NCBI RefSeq assembly: GCF_023821985.2
Contig: NZ_CP098805.1
Span: 2,232,001-2,296,000, forward strand
Direction of reading: 5' to 3'
Source: Dyadobacter chenhuakuii
Lineage (GTDB): Bacteria > Bacteroidota > Bacteroidia > Cytophagales > Spirosomataceae
DNA length: 64,000 nt
The first letter of the stretch is position 1, and each line of letters opens with the position of its first letter. The position numbers and the translations under genes are program-made. The notes below the pieces were generated by a model. It was not told the origin of the DNA, made no database searches, and worked only from the letters and a program-made list of their open reading frames with translations. Of the stretch, positions 53,596-63,045 are shown in pieces.

Positions 53596-54705
53596 TTAGT
53601 TCAATTCCACATCCACGAACACGTTCATGCCCGGTCTTAATTCTGCTATGCGCTGGTCGTTTGGCTGGGTAAATTCAATTCTTACCGGCAGACGCTGCAC
53701 CACTTTTACAAAGTTTCCACTTGCATTATCAGGAGGAAGCAAAGCGAATCTTGCGCCTGTTGCTGGCGAGAATGAAGCCACTTTTGCTTCAAATTCATGA
53801 TCCGGATAAGCATCCACATGGATTTTCACGTGTTGTCCCAATTTCATTTTGGTCAACTGCGTCTCTTTGAAATTCGCAACAACCCAGGGCTCCGTAGTGG
53901 AGATAATGCTGAACAGCGACTGACCGGCCTGTAAAAACTGGCCCACCTGCGCATTCACTTTCGAAACGCGGCCATCTGTCGGCGCCGTAATGACTGTGTA
54001 AGAAAGGTTTAGCTCTGCATTGGCAATTTCTGCCTGGCGTGCCTTAATGTTTGCATTGGCAACATTGGTTTGCACGGAAGTTGCCCGAGTCTGGCTGCCT
54101 GCTGCTTTTGCCTGGCGTTCCGCTGCGTTTTTCTGCGCCACCAAAACAGCCAGCTGACGCTCTGCTTTTTGTTTCGTTGCAGAAGCCTGCTCATATTCCT
54201 GCTGCGTGATCGAATGGTCTTTGATCAGGTTTTCGTAACGCGCAAAATCCTGATTTGCCCGCCATACATTCACTTTCGCTTCTTCAATCTGCGCTTCTAC
54301 AATCGACACATTCGCCTGATACGTGATGCCGCTTGCCTGCGATGCATTCGTGGTTGCATTGGCTACGACCAAACTTCCCTGCGATCCCGCCAGTCCGGCT
54401 TTTGCCTGTTCCAGCTTGATCAGCTGATCGCGGTTGTCAAGCACGATTAATGTGTCGCCTTTTTTAACAGTTTGGTTGTCCTTTACTTTAATTTCTGTTA
54501 CATAACCTGATATCCTGGGAATTACAGGGCTAATGTTGGCGTCGATCTGCGCGTCATCTGTTTCTTCGTGATGCAATCCGTGGTTGTATTTGTTAAAACC
54601 CCACGTTCCGCCGATCGCAATCAGCACGCAAAGAATGATCACGAATGTGTAGCTTTTCTTTTTTGGAGCTTCCTCTGTTTCCAATGTATTTTGTCTGGTT
54701 TCCAT
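53596..54705 (-). CDS. HlyD-family periplasmic adaptor (EmrA-like)
   Basis: A 369-residue membrane fusion protein with one N-terminal membrane helix (SYTFVIILCVLIAIGGTWGF), the biotinyl-lipoyl motif split around a coiled coil (TDDAQIDANISPVIPRISGYV and VITAPTDGRVSKVNAQVGQFLQAGQSLFSI), and a beta barrel. It bridges the EmrB-type pump and the TolC-type channel. It is preceded by a 62-base gap with a short repeat. Confidence 0.93.
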   Translation of the reverse strand: METRQNTLETEEAPKKKSYTFVIILCVLIAIGGTWGFNKYNHGLHHEETDDAQIDANISPVIPRISGYVTEIKVKDNQTVKKGDTLIVLDNRDQLIKLEQAKAGLAGSQGSLVVANATTNASQASGITYQANVSIVEAQIEEAKVNVWRANQDFARYENLIKDHSITQQEYEQASATKQKAERQLAVLVAQKNAAERQAKAAGSQTRATSVQTNVANANIKARQAEIANAELNLSYTVITAPTDGRVSKVNAQVGQFLQAGQSLFSIISTTEPWVVANFKETQLTKMKLGQHVKIHVDAYPDHEFEAKVASFSPATGARFALLPPDNASGNFVKVVQRLPVRIEFTQPNDQRIAELRPGMNVFVDVELN

Positions 54706-54714
54706 TTTAATTAT

Positions 54715-54742
54715 GAATGACTGAATGAGTGAATGACTGAAT
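54715..54742. repeat. GAATGACTGAAT repeat between emrA and tolC
   Basis: GAATGACTGAAT occurs at 54715-54726 and 54731-54742 with GAGT between; the whole is a tetranucleotide-like series (GAAT GACT GAAT GAGT). Length changes could alter spacing in the operon. No function is shown. Confidence 0.6.
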
Positions 54743-54767
54743 ATTGTAATCAGTCTCCGATTTATAG

Positions 54768-56102
54768 TTAGTTAATTACTCCGGCTGATTGTTCTAGTTT
54801 TTTGTAGGCTACGATAGCGTCGGCCTTGGCGGCTTCGTAGTTGATGCGGGATTGCACCTGGGCCACGTCTGCATCGAGTAATTCTGTGGTGGTTACCAGG
54901 CTGTTATCGTATTTATTTTTAGTAATCCGGTAATTTTCATTGGCTTGCTCCACCGCCTTGGCGTACACATCGATTTTTCTTTTGCTCAAAACATAATTGT
55001 AATAAGCCGTGTTGACTTCCAGGTGAATGCGGTCCAGGAGGATCTGCTCATTCGTTTTCAGCTGATAAACTCTCGTTTTGGCCTGCTCCATTTTTGCACC
55101 CGATTTCCAAAGCGATCCAATGTCATAACGTACGCCAATCCCCGCATTCATCGCATTTGGGATCGTGGCGACACCTGGAATGCTGAGCGCCACATAACCG
55201 GCGGTTAAGGCCACATTGGGATAAAAATCCGCCCTAACAACCTTAATATCCGAGTTTGCTGCCTTCTGACGGATGCCATTTGCGGCAATATCTTTGCGGT
55301 GAGAAATGGCCGTTTGCTCCCACTCCGTCGCGATGCCTTCCTCCTTCAATGTGATAAAGCTGGCCGAATCCGCTGCAAGCACCGTGTTTTCAGGCATGCC
55401 CAGCAGGAGGTTCATATTAATGGTCGTTACTTTCAGATCGTTTTCAGCGTCCAGCAAGGCAAGCTCAATGTTCGATTCCTGTAATTTCGCTTTCATCAAA
55501 TCGTTTCTGGCGAGCATTCCGTTTTTTTCACGGTTTGTAAATTCCGCTACGCGCTCACGTTCCCGCAACAGGTTCTCTGCAACCAGATCCACCGATTTTT
55601 TTGCTTTGTACAAATTGCTATACGCTGCCACGGTGTTCTGGATCACGGCATCCCGGTCGTTTTCGGCGTCCAGCTTAGCTGCTTGTTCCAGGTAATGTGC
55701 TGATTCCAAGCCATATTTAAATCGGAAACCTGAAAAAATCGGAAGAGATGCGCTCGCCATTCCGTACATTACCTGGTGCACTTCGGGAGAACTTGTTTGC
55801 GTGCTGTCGTTCCCGTTCCTGGGTAGTTTGAGGTTAATGTTCGGAGAATTCAATCTCAGGTAAGATCCCGAAACGCTCAGACTAGGCAACTGATTCTCCC
55901 GGATCTGCTTAATACTCAGACCGGCAAGGTCCACGTTGGTCTGACTTAGTTTGAGCTGTTTGCTGTTTTGTAAACTCATTTCAATCGCTTCTTCCAGCGT
56001 CAACTTGCGCTGTTCCTGGGCGAACGAATGAGCGGTTGCGGCGAGCCAGAACACGCTGGCGATCGCAAAAACCATTCTTTTAGTCCTGGTTGTGGTGTTC
56101 AT
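54768..56102 (-). CDS. TolC-family outer membrane efflux channel
   Basis: A 444-residue TolC-like protein with signal peptide (MVFAIASVFWLAATAHSFAQ), two OEP repeats (LTLEEAIEMSLQNSKQLKLSQTNVDLAGL and the later ANSDIKVVRADFYPNVALTAGY) and long coiled-coil helices. It forms the outer-membrane duct of the EmrAB-type pump. Its start lies within the end of tetR, overlapping by 23 bases. Confidence 0.93.
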   Translation of the reverse strand: MNTTTRTKRMVFAIASVFWLAATAHSFAQEQRKLTLEEAIEMSLQNSKQLKLSQTNVDLAGLSIKQIRENQLPSLSVSGSYLRLNSPNINLKLPRNGNDSTQTSSPEVHQVMYGMASASLPIFSGFRFKYGLESAHYLEQAAKLDAENDRDAVIQNTVAAYSNLYKAKKSVDLVAENLLRERERVAEFTNREKNGMLARNDLMKAKLQESNIELALLDAENDLKVTTINMNLLLGMPENTVLAADSASFITLKEEGIATEWEQTAISHRKDIAANGIRQKAANSDIKVVRADFYPNVALTAGYVALSIPGVATIPNAMNAGIGVRYDIGSLWKSGAKMEQAKTRVYQLKTNEQILLDRIHLEVNTAYYNYVLSKRKIDVYAKAVEQANENYRITKNKYDNSLVTTTELLDADVAQVQSRINYEAAKADAIVAYKKLEQSAGVIN

Positions 56103-56724
56103 TAGTTACTGTTGATTTAAATAAACTTTTTAAGTGCTGGCTTAACTTTCTTCTCAGATGCGTCTGAAATTCAGCCTCTTCCATGTCTTCCAGACCATTG
56201 ATACGCTTGTAAAATTCTTGTGTGGCGATTGCGTAATTGATCGTCCCATATAATGTTGTGGTCATCAGGCTGAGGTCAATGTTCTTGCGAAATGCGCCCT
56301 GGGCTTGTCCTTCCTCGATCAGCTTCTGCATCAATTGAATATTGCGCATTTTTAAAGTCCTGATATGCTCCGAAATGGTGGGCGTGCGTTCCGAGGAAAG
56401 CTGCTCGCGCATCATAATGTTGTGAAAGCATTGGTTTCCCATCAGGCGGTCAATAGCACTGTCTATCAGGATGTTGATTTTCTGAATGGGGATTAGATCT
56501 TCGTTACTCAGCAAGGTTTCCATCCGCGAGCGGGACTCACCCATCCGCATTGCAAAAAGTGCCTCGATCAGTTTTTCCTTGGATCCGAAATAATAGGAGA
56601 TCATCGACACATTCACATTGGCCTCCTGCGCGATGTCCCGCACCGAAGTTCCCGCAAACCCTTTGTCGGCGAACAGGCGTTCAGCGACTTCTATAATTTG
56701 TATTTGCTTTGTGTTATATTCCAT
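56080..56724 (-). CDS. TetR/AcrR-family regulator of the efflux operon
   Basis: A 214-residue TetR-family repressor. Residues about 10-55 are the HTH (VAERLFADKGFAGTSVRDIAQEANVNVSMISYYFGSKEKLIEAL). The rest is a ligand-binding helical domain. It is the first gene of the operon with tolC, emrA and emrB, and two palindromes lie upstream, so it probably represses its own operon and is released by an inducer such as a drug (inference). Confidence 0.93.
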   Translation of the reverse strand: MEYNTKQIQIIEVAERLFADKGFAGTSVRDIAQEANVNVSMISYYFGSKEKLIEALFAMRMGESRSRMETLLSNEDLIPIQKINILIDSAIDRLMGNQCFHNIMMREQLSSERTPTISEHIRTLKMRNIQLMQKLIEEGQAQGAFRKNIDLSLMTTTLYGTINYAIATQEFYKRINGLEDMEEAEFQTHLRRKLSQHLKSLFKSTVTNEHHNQD

Positions 56725-56775
56725 TTAAATGACTCATTAACAGTTGTTAGTATTAGCTATCCGATAATGATGATG

Positions 56776-56807
56776 CAAATTTACGCTGGCTCAAAACAAA
56801 AATCAAA
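56776..56807 (-). promoter_or_regulatory. Promoter of the tetR efflux operon
   Basis: On the minus strand TTTG (56804-56807) and TAAATTTG (56776-56783) are 20 bases apart, matching the phylum's -33/-7 consensus in full. The -33 lies within operator 1. Confidence 0.65.
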
Positions 56808-56820
56808 CGCTTGTTTGATT
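56801..56820. promoter_or_regulatory. TetR operator candidate 1
   Basis: Perfect inverted repeat AATCAAAC-GCTT-GTTTGATT. It covers the -33 element of the operon promoter, so binding would block RNA polymerase. Confidence 0.7.
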
Positions 56821-56823
56821 TTA

Positions 56824-56843
56824 CTAAACAAACGTTTGATTAG
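56824..56843. promoter_or_regulatory. TetR operator candidate 2
   Basis: CTAAACAAACGTTTGATTAG is a near-perfect palindrome with one mismatched pair (A in the left arm where T is expected). It shares the CAAAC/GTTTG core with operator 1 and starts 3 bases after it, giving a 23-base centre-to-centre spacing, about two helical turns. Confidence 0.68.
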
Positions 56844-57006
56844 TAAAATGAAATGTTGCTTTAATACCATTAAAATTTTTTTAATCTCGGGGAAAAGCCG
56901 GTTGCAACGAAATTGATGGGAACATTGTCCTATTTTTAAGGCAAACGGGCACATGAAAACATCCGTTTGTTCCGCAGGCCTGCGTTTTGGCAAAACTCCT
57001 CGTTCC

Positions 57007-60000
57007 ATGAAAATACTTTTTACCAAAAACCTTGGGCTGATCCTTCTTTTTCTGGCAGCTTGTAATGTAGCCTTGGCTCAGCAAAGTCTTCCAGTCTGTG
57101 GCACAAATGATTCATTATCAGCATCCCGGCTTCAAAAATTCGCTCGCGTAAAAGACCTCACCCGCGCCAGAACGGCCAATGAGCAAAAACTGGAATACAG
57201 GCTCGCCCTCGACATTAATTATAAAACATATATGCTCTACGACGGAGATAAGACCCTGATTACAAGGCGCGCCGTCGAATTCATCAATCGTGCCTCCGCT
57301 ATTTTCGAGCGGGATATTAATGTGAAACTGACCATCACGTCAATCCTGATCTGGGACAAACCCGAGCCGTATGCCCTGGATGAGGATTTTCAGTATTATG
57401 GCAATGTTCAGAATTACTGGGCATCCAACCGAAATGACGAGAGGGACGCAGTGGTGAGCCTTTCGAGCCGGGATGGCTGGTTTTATGGCGGCTATCGCAT
57501 GTGTTCTTCCAATTTTCCAAGGCCCGAAATGCCTGACCTTGCCGTAGACCTACTTTGTCATGAGCTTGGGCACACATTAGGCTCTCCGCATACGCATAAC
57601 TGCTCGTGGCCAGGAGGCCCGATCGACCGCTGTACGACTTTGGAAGGTTCGAATTCGGAGTGCGAAGAAGGCTATCAGGAATCTGTCAATGGTTCTCTGA
57701 TGTCCTATTGCCGGTCTGTTTTGCGTTTTCACCCTTTGTGCCAGAACCTGATGCGGAATTATGCCGAGGGCAATATGGATGGGAATTTCAGACTAAATGC
57801 CATTCAGGCAAACCCGAACGCGCCGGATTCATTGATCGTTTGTGAGGATGACGCTCAAAACGCCTCAAATACGCCTTCATTTCGCTGGAAAACGCCTTTT
57901 GGTGTAGACCAATATCGCTTCCAGATTGCCAGCGATGCTGCTTTCACCAACATTGTGGAGGACACATTGATTGCCCAGTCACATTTCACATCTGCCGGGC
58001 AAGGCGAAGGATCCTATTTTGCGCGCGTAGGCACCGGGCAGATTCCAAAGGCTGTATTATGGTCGCCTACGCTGTCATTTTCTATCTCGTCATTTAACCA
58101 AAAATCTGCTTCACCGCTGTTAATGAATGCTTTATGGAGAAATGATGGATTATTTTCCGGGCGTTTACAGCAATACGAGGGCATCGAATCCTATCAGATT
58201 GAAGTGATTGATAAGAACCAGAGTTATCGTGTTATCTATCATGATTTCCTCGTTACCAGCCAAAAAATTCAGCATTTCAACATTATACTCAGGCCCAAAG
58301 GCTCCGAACGATATGCCGTTCGGCTTCGGGTGAAAAAGAACAATGTATTCAGCCAATGGACTGATGCCCAGTATTTCTTCCCACCATGGAACACCACGTT
58401 GTTGCCCGCTACAAATCTTTCCAATGCTGCCGCCAAGCCCATTATCGCGGTTTCGACGCTCATCTCATCCATGCACACCGGGTTTTGGCAGAGCATTGAG
58501 ATTGCCAGTGACGCTGCATTCAAAAATGTTATTTTCAAAGATTCCATTGCGCTCAGCGAAATGAATGGTGCTTTCGCTAACAAGGGTGTTTTTCAACCCG
58601 GTTTACAGGAAAACCAGGCTTATTTTGGTCGGACCAGAGCGCAGTATATGCCTGGTATTTTCACTGCCTGGAAAAATTTCGAAATAAAAACCAATTGGGA
58701 TGATTCGCGATTTGAATTCCTGGGCGTAGTTTCCAAAAACCTGCTTTCTACTTCAAATGGATATGGCGTGCTGAAAAACCGTTTTTATAATGCCGGTGAC
58801 AAACTGTACGTCTACGAATTCAGCAACGGCTTTTATACAACGAAAGACCTCAAAACCTGGCAAGCCAGCACCATAGCAACGACAAAAGGCAAGAGCCCTA
58901 ACACCATCCATTTTTTCGGCGCCAGATGGGACGACGTTTTCGCGATGAGCTTCAATGCGTTGCTCAAACGCAAGGTCGACGGAACATATGACAGAAGTTT
59001 TGCCAACGAAAAGTTTTTCTCGGACGAATTAGCGCCGCTTGTGATCACCGCTTCAACGGGTGTATTTTTCAAAACATTTGACCGCGGCGTCGGGCGGTTC
59101 CTGAATGGCGAATGGACATTTTACGGCCAGGATGTCCTTGGCAGCAATCACGTGATTTGCGTTGCAGCGGATGCCGCGGATAATGCATGGGCAGTAATGG
59201 AGGGTGGCCTGGTCTATTCATTTAAAGATAATCATTGGGCTCCGCAGCCTCATTTGAATGGTTATCCAGGCATTGCAGGCATTGCTTTTGACAGCCAGCA
59301 GAATCTTTTTGCCTATGGTGAATGGGGTGTTTCGAAACTGAGAAAAAATTCCGAAACCTGGGAGCCGCTCTTCTCATTGCCAGGTTACATGATCCGAAAA
59401 ATCATTTTTGACAAAAACAATCAAATGTGGGCGGCTGCTTACGGTTATCCCGATCAGAATTACGAGCCGCATGCATTGATTAGGTATAAAGACCAAAAAA
59501 CAACCGCTTATGCCGATGGCCTGAATATACTAAAAGAGCCGTTTGACATTACTATTTTCAATGATAAGCTGTTGATTCTCACAACCGGAGGCGAAATCCA
59601 CTCGTTTCAGGAAAACGAGTTCCAGCGCTTCCAGCCCAAAGCATCCTACAATGCCGGCGAAGAAATAACCGTGACGCTGACCACAAACACGACTTTTGGA
59701 AAAAATAACGAAACCACCTTTGTCCTGCGCAACACCGCCAACAACGCAATCACAAAAATTACCGGCGTGAACATGACGGGCAGGGCTTACACCCTAACGA
59801 TTCCAGCAGACATTATGGGCGGCACTTACCAGCTGAGAACCGCAACCACAGAACCGGAAGTGACTAGCAATGAAAGTGTTGCATTCAAAATCATGGCATC
59901 TCCCAATGCTAACAGGCCTGATGAAGTTACTTTGATGCAGAATGTTCCTAACCCAGCCGGTGCGAGCACGGACATTGCTTTTTTCCTCCCCGCTGATGAA

Positions 60001-60177
60001 CAGATGACATTGACCTTATATAATGTTAAAGGACAAAGGATCAAATTATTAGCAGACGGCAAATTTCCTGCGGGCTGGCACATTGCGAAGCTTGACGGGC
60101 CGTTGCTTCCATCGGGGATTTACATTTATCAGCTCAAAGCCGGCAATGTGACGAAAACACTGAGAATGGTACGCTGA
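57007..60177 (+). CDS. Secreted metzincin metalloprotease with T9SS C-terminal signal
   Basis: A 1,056-residue exported protein. Signal peptide MKILFTKNLGLILLFLAACNVALAQ. Residues about 65-250 are a reprolysin-like M12 peptidase with zinc site HELGHTLGSPH (185-195) and Met-turn M232 in GSLMSYC. A long central part has fibronectin-like and propeller-like repeats. The C-terminus (last 80 residues) is a type A T9SS sorting domain (LMQNVPNPAGASTDIAFFLP, LYNVKGQRI, GIYIYQLKAG). It would be secreted and cell-surface anchored. The frame extends upstream, but ATG 57007 starts the signal peptide. T9SS machinery genes are not in the window. Confidence 0.9.
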   Translation: MKILFTKNLGLILLFLAACNVALAQQSLPVCGTNDSLSASRLQKFARVKDLTRARTANEQKLEYRLALDINYKTYMLYDGDKTLITRRAVEFINRASAIFERDINVKLTITSILIWDKPEPYALDEDFQYYGNVQNYWASNRNDERDAVVSLSSRDGWFYGGYRMCSSNFPRPEMPDLAVDLLCHELGHTLGSPHTHNCSWPGGPIDRCTTLEGSNSECEEGYQESVNGSLMSYCRSVLRFHPLCQNLMRNYAEGNMDGNFRLNAIQANPNAPDSLIVCEDDAQNASNTPSFRWKTPFGVDQYRFQIASDAAFTNIVEDTLIAQSHFTSAGQGEGSYFARVGTGQIPKAVLWSPTLSFSISSFNQKSASPLLMNALWRNDGLFSGRLQQYEGIESYQIEVIDKNQSYRVIYHDFLVTSQKIQHFNIILRPKGSERYAVRLRVKKNNVFSQWTDAQYFFPPWNTTLLPATNLSNAAAKPIIAVSTLISSMHTGFWQSIEIASDAAFKNVIFKDSIALSEMNGAFANKGVFQPGLQENQAYFGRTRAQYMPGIFTAWKNFEIKTNWDDSRFEFLGVVSKNLLSTSNGYGVLKNRFYNAGDKLYVYEFSNGFYTTKDLKTWQASTIATTKGKSPNTIHFFGARWDDVFAMSFNALLKRKVDGTYDRSFANEKFFSDELAPLVITASTGVFFKTFDRGVGRFLNGEWTFYGQDVLGSNHVICVAADAADNAWAVMEGGLVYSFKDNHWAPQPHLNGYPGIAGIAFDSQQNLFAYGEWGVSKLRKNSETWEPLFSLPGYMIRKIIFDKNNQMWAAAYGYPDQNYEPHALIRYKDQKTTAYADGLNILKEPFDITIFNDKLLILTTGGEIHSFQENEFQRFQPKASYNAGEEITVTLTTNTTFGKNNETTFVLRNTANNAITKITGVNMTGRAYTLTIPADIMGGTYQLRTATTEPEVTSNESVAFKIMASPNANRPDEVTLMQNVPNPAGASTDIAFFLPADEQMTLTLYNVKGQRIKLLADGKFPAGWHIAKLDGPLLPSGIYIYQLKAGNVTKTLRMVR

Positions 60178-60179
60178 GG

Positions 60180-60764
60180 TTATTTAACGCGCTGCGGATT
60201 CTCGCTTACAAACGCGCCCCAGCCGCCTTTTTTAGATTTTTTGGAAGAGCCGGCTGAAACAGAAGCAGGTGAATTGGCGTGATATTGGTGGCAAATGGCA
60301 ATCGCGATTCCGTCGGTGGCGTCCATAAATTCGCGGCTCAGTTCCATGTTCAGGATTTTTTCCAGCATATAGGCAACCTGCTCCTTGGAAGCGCTTCCGC
60401 TGCCTGTCACCGACTGTTTAACCTTTTTAGGCGAATATTCGACGATCGGAATGTCCCTGGCGAGGGCGGCGGCCATCGCCACGCCTTGCGCGCGGCCAAG
60501 TTTGAGCATGGATTGCGGATTTTTGCCGTAAAATGGATCTTCAATCGCCATTTCGTCGGGCAGATATTCCTCGATGAGCTGGGTGATGCGCTCAAAGATT
60601 TTCTTTAACTTCAACTCGTGCGTAGTATATTTGCTCAGATGAATCACACCATATTGAACCAAAGTAATGTGCTGGCCTTTCACCGAAATCACCCCGTAAC
60701 CCATCACCTGGGTGCCGGGATCGACTCCAATAATCACTTTTTCGGTAGCGTCGGTTTGCTGCAT
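60180..60764 (-). CDS. ruvC: Holliday junction resolvase RuvC
   Basis: A 194-residue RuvC. Catalytic acids: Asp in IIGVDPGTQVMGYGVI, Glu in MAIEDPFYGKNPQSMLKLGRAQGV, and the Asp pair in DATDGIAIAICH. It cuts Holliday junctions with RuvAB. The C-terminus adds a Ser/Lys-rich tail (SAGSSKKSKKGG). The start at 60764 (MQQTDATEK) is chosen; an ATG at 60773 would overlap the start codon of the divergent gene. It converges with the protease gene with 2 bases between stops. Confidence 0.93.
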   Translation of the reverse strand: MQQTDATEKVIIGVDPGTQVMGYGVISVKGQHITLVQYGVIHLSKYTTHELKLKKIFERITQLIEEYLPDEMAIEDPFYGKNPQSMLKLGRAQGVAMAAALARDIPIVEYSPKKVKQSVTGSGSASKEQVAYMLEKILNMELSREFMDATDGIAIAICHQYHANSPASVSAGSSKKSKKGGWGAFVSENPQRVK

Positions 60765-60771
60765 TTTAATC

Positions 60772-61791
60772 ATGGTGCAAGATAAGGAACTCTCCCCTGC
60801 CAAAGAAAAAAGAAACCTGCAAAACCTCCTCTGGCTGGGCAAGCTCATCATCACGCTCCTGATCCTGAGTTACATCTATAAAACATTCCGGAATGAGCAA
60901 AAAGGCATCGGCGACGTCGGCGCTGTTTTTCATGATATCCTTGTGGTTGATCATTTCCCGATCTTGTTTATTATGCTGCTGCTGGTGCCCGTCAACTGGG
61001 CGCTTGAAAGTTTGAAATGGCAGCAACTGGCAAAAAAAGTGGTTGATATCAGCTTCCGGGACGCATTTCGGGGCACATTAACCGGCCTTGCATTTGGCGT
61101 TGCGGCCCCGGCGCAGCTTGGCGACACCATCGGGCGCGTGGCTGCATTGAAGTCGGACCGGCGGCTGGAAGCGATTGGAGCAGCGATTGTTTCCAATGGC
61201 ATTCAGTTTTACATTTCCGTGGTGGCCGGTGCGGTGGGCTGGTTTCATTTGCAGGAAAAAATAGGGCTTTCTCTGCAAAGCAAACAGGTGATTAATGTAG
61301 TCCTTGCCGTGGTGATTATTTCCGGGATTTTGGTTATACAGTTCCGCAAACCACTCACCGACTGGCATCCTAGGCGCAAAGTTTTCCAGAAAATGCACAC
61401 TTATCTTCGCATTATCGGCAATTACGCTGCATGGGATATTGGTGTTTCTACGTTATATGGGTCGCTGCGTTACGCCGTGTTCCTGAGCCAGTTCGTCCTG
61501 GCGCTATCCCTTTTCAACTTTCCCGTTCCTGCGCTTGAACTCGCCTCTGCGGTTTCGTTGATTTTTCTGGCCAAAACGCTGATCCCGGCTATCAATGTGC
61601 TGGGTGATCTTGGGCTGAGGGAATTCACTGCTTTGCTGGTTTTTAAACAATATCATTTGCCTGCGGACGAGATTATCGCGGCAACTTTTTTGGTCTGGAT
61701 ACTCAATGTGCTCGGACCGATCCTGATCGGGATTTTCCTGATCTGGAAATATAAATGGAGTAAGATGAAATTTTCCGGCTCCAATAACTAA
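60772..61791 (+). CDS. Flippase-like integral membrane protein (UPF0104/LPG synthase TM family)
   Basis: A 339-residue protein with about 8 membrane segments. The pattern GKLIITLLILSYIYKTF, ILFIMLLLVPVNWALESLKWQQL, LTGLAFGVAAPAQLGDTIGRVAAL and AVSLIFLAKTLIPAINVLGDLGLREF fits the lysylphosphatidylglycerol synthase/UPF0104 family, which flips or handles lipids. No synthase domain is attached. It starts 8 bases from the ruvC start on the opposite strand, so the divergent promoters overlap. The glycosyltransferase gene follows after 4 bases. Confidence 0.85.
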   Translation: MVQDKELSPAKEKRNLQNLLWLGKLIITLLILSYIYKTFRNEQKGIGDVGAVFHDILVVDHFPILFIMLLLVPVNWALESLKWQQLAKKVVDISFRDAFRGTLTGLAFGVAAPAQLGDTIGRVAALKSDRRLEAIGAAIVSNGIQFYISVVAGAVGWFHLQEKIGLSLQSKQVINVVLAVVIISGILVIQFRKPLTDWHPRRKVFQKMHTYLRIIGNYAAWDIGVSTLYGSLRYAVFLSQFVLALSLFNFPVPALELASAVSLIFLAKTLIPAINVLGDLGLREFTALLVFKQYHLPADEIIAATFLVWILNVLGPILIGIFLIWKYKWSKMKFSGSNN

Positions 61792-61795
61792 TTCA

Positions 61796-62947
61796 ATGAC
61801 AACCCATTATATAACTTCCTGGCTGATTCCCCTACTCTGGCTCGTCATTTTGAGTTACTCGGTCTTTACATTCATTCTTACCTTTTTCTGGAATCGGATC
61901 AAGCCATCGGGTGTTTTTAAGTTTGATAAACGGATCTTCATCACGGTCATTGTCCCGGTGCGGAATGAGGAGGATAACATTGGTTTGCTGCTCAATGATC
62001 TGGATAAGCAACATTTCCCGCATGAGCAATTCGAAGTACTCATCATGGACGACAACTCCACCGACCGCACTGCGGCGATCGTCCAGGCGCTTGCTGCCAA
62101 ATCGCAGGTAAACCTTCATCTGATCACGCTGCCCGACACGGCTACGACCTCTCCCAAAAAGCGGTCGATTGAAACGGCCATATCACGTGCAAAAGGCAAC
62201 TTAATCGTCACCACCGACGGCGATTGCCGCGTAGAATCGGGATGGTTACAGTCTATTGCAGCCTGTTATGCGGCCACAAATGCTAAGTTAATCAGCGCAC
62301 CGGTCACCTTTTCTGAGGAAACAACGCTTACCGATCATTTACAGACTGTGGAATTCGCAAGCCTTATCGGCAGCGGCGCGAGTGCCATTGCGGCTGGCTA
62401 TCCTTCCTTATGCAACGGGGCGAACCTTGCTTACGAAAAGAATGCGTTTATTGAAGTCGATGGATTTGAAGGCGTGCGGCACATTGCTTCGGGTGACGAT
62501 GAATTTTTGATGCACAAAATCGCAGCCAAGTATCCGAAAGGGGTTCATTTCTTAAAAGATCCGAGGGCGACTGTGACGACGAAGGCGCATGATAACTGGC
62601 AGGCTTTCTTCCGGCAGCGGAAGCGCTGGGCGAGTAAGTGGAAACATTATCAAAGCAAAACACCGCTGTTGCTGGCGATCTACATTTTCGCTTGTAATTT
62701 TTCGCTGATCGTAAGCGGATTGCTTTTTGCGTTCGGGCTGGTGGATGGCTACTTTTTTCTAAGCCTGTTATCTGCCAAATGCTTGCCGGAGTGGCTTTTT
62801 CTCGGCTCTGTTTTGACTTTCCTTAAAAAGCAGAAATCGATTCTCTACATTCCGATCACACAGATTATCTATCCTTTTTATGTGTGCTTTTTCGGGCTGG
62901 CAGCGCAGAAGCCCGCGTATGAGTGGAAAGGGAGGAAGTTGGTTTGA
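61796..62947 (+). CDS. Membrane glycosyltransferase family 2
   Basis: A 383-residue processive-type GT2. A membrane segment (residues 10-32) precedes the catalytic domain with VIVPVRNEEDNIG, MDDNSTDRT, TDGDCRVE (DxD), SGDDEFLM and the RQRKRW motif (QxxRW) of cellulose/hyaluronan synthase relatives; C-terminal membrane segments follow (FSLIVSGLLFAFGLVDGYFFL). It adds sugars from UDP-type donors; the product is unknown, possibly a glycolipid handled by the flippase-like neighbour (inference from pairing). Confidence 0.87.
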   Translation: MTTHYITSWLIPLLWLVILSYSVFTFILTFFWNRIKPSGVFKFDKRIFITVIVPVRNEEDNIGLLLNDLDKQHFPHEQFEVLIMDDNSTDRTAAIVQALAAKSQVNLHLITLPDTATTSPKKRSIETAISRAKGNLIVTTDGDCRVESGWLQSIAACYAATNAKLISAPVTFSEETTLTDHLQTVEFASLIGSGASAIAAGYPSLCNGANLAYEKNAFIEVDGFEGVRHIASGDDEFLMHKIAAKYPKGVHFLKDPRATVTTKAHDNWQAFFRQRKRWASKWKHYQSKTPLLLAIYIFACNFSLIVSGLLFAFGLVDGYFFLSLLSAKCLPEWLFLGSVLTFLKKQKSILYIPITQIIYPFYVCFFGLAAQKPAYEWKGRKLV

Positions 62948-63045
62948 ATAAAAAATATCACTTTTAGAGTGGCATTTGGCGAGGTATAATGGAGCTGGAA
63001 AGGCAACATACGCAAGCAATGCAATTTTATAAGGAAGTATTACAT

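Noticed and set aside
54715..54742. Short repeat as part of a CRISPR array
   Set aside because: Only two 12-base units with a 4-base spacer; no cas gene in the window.
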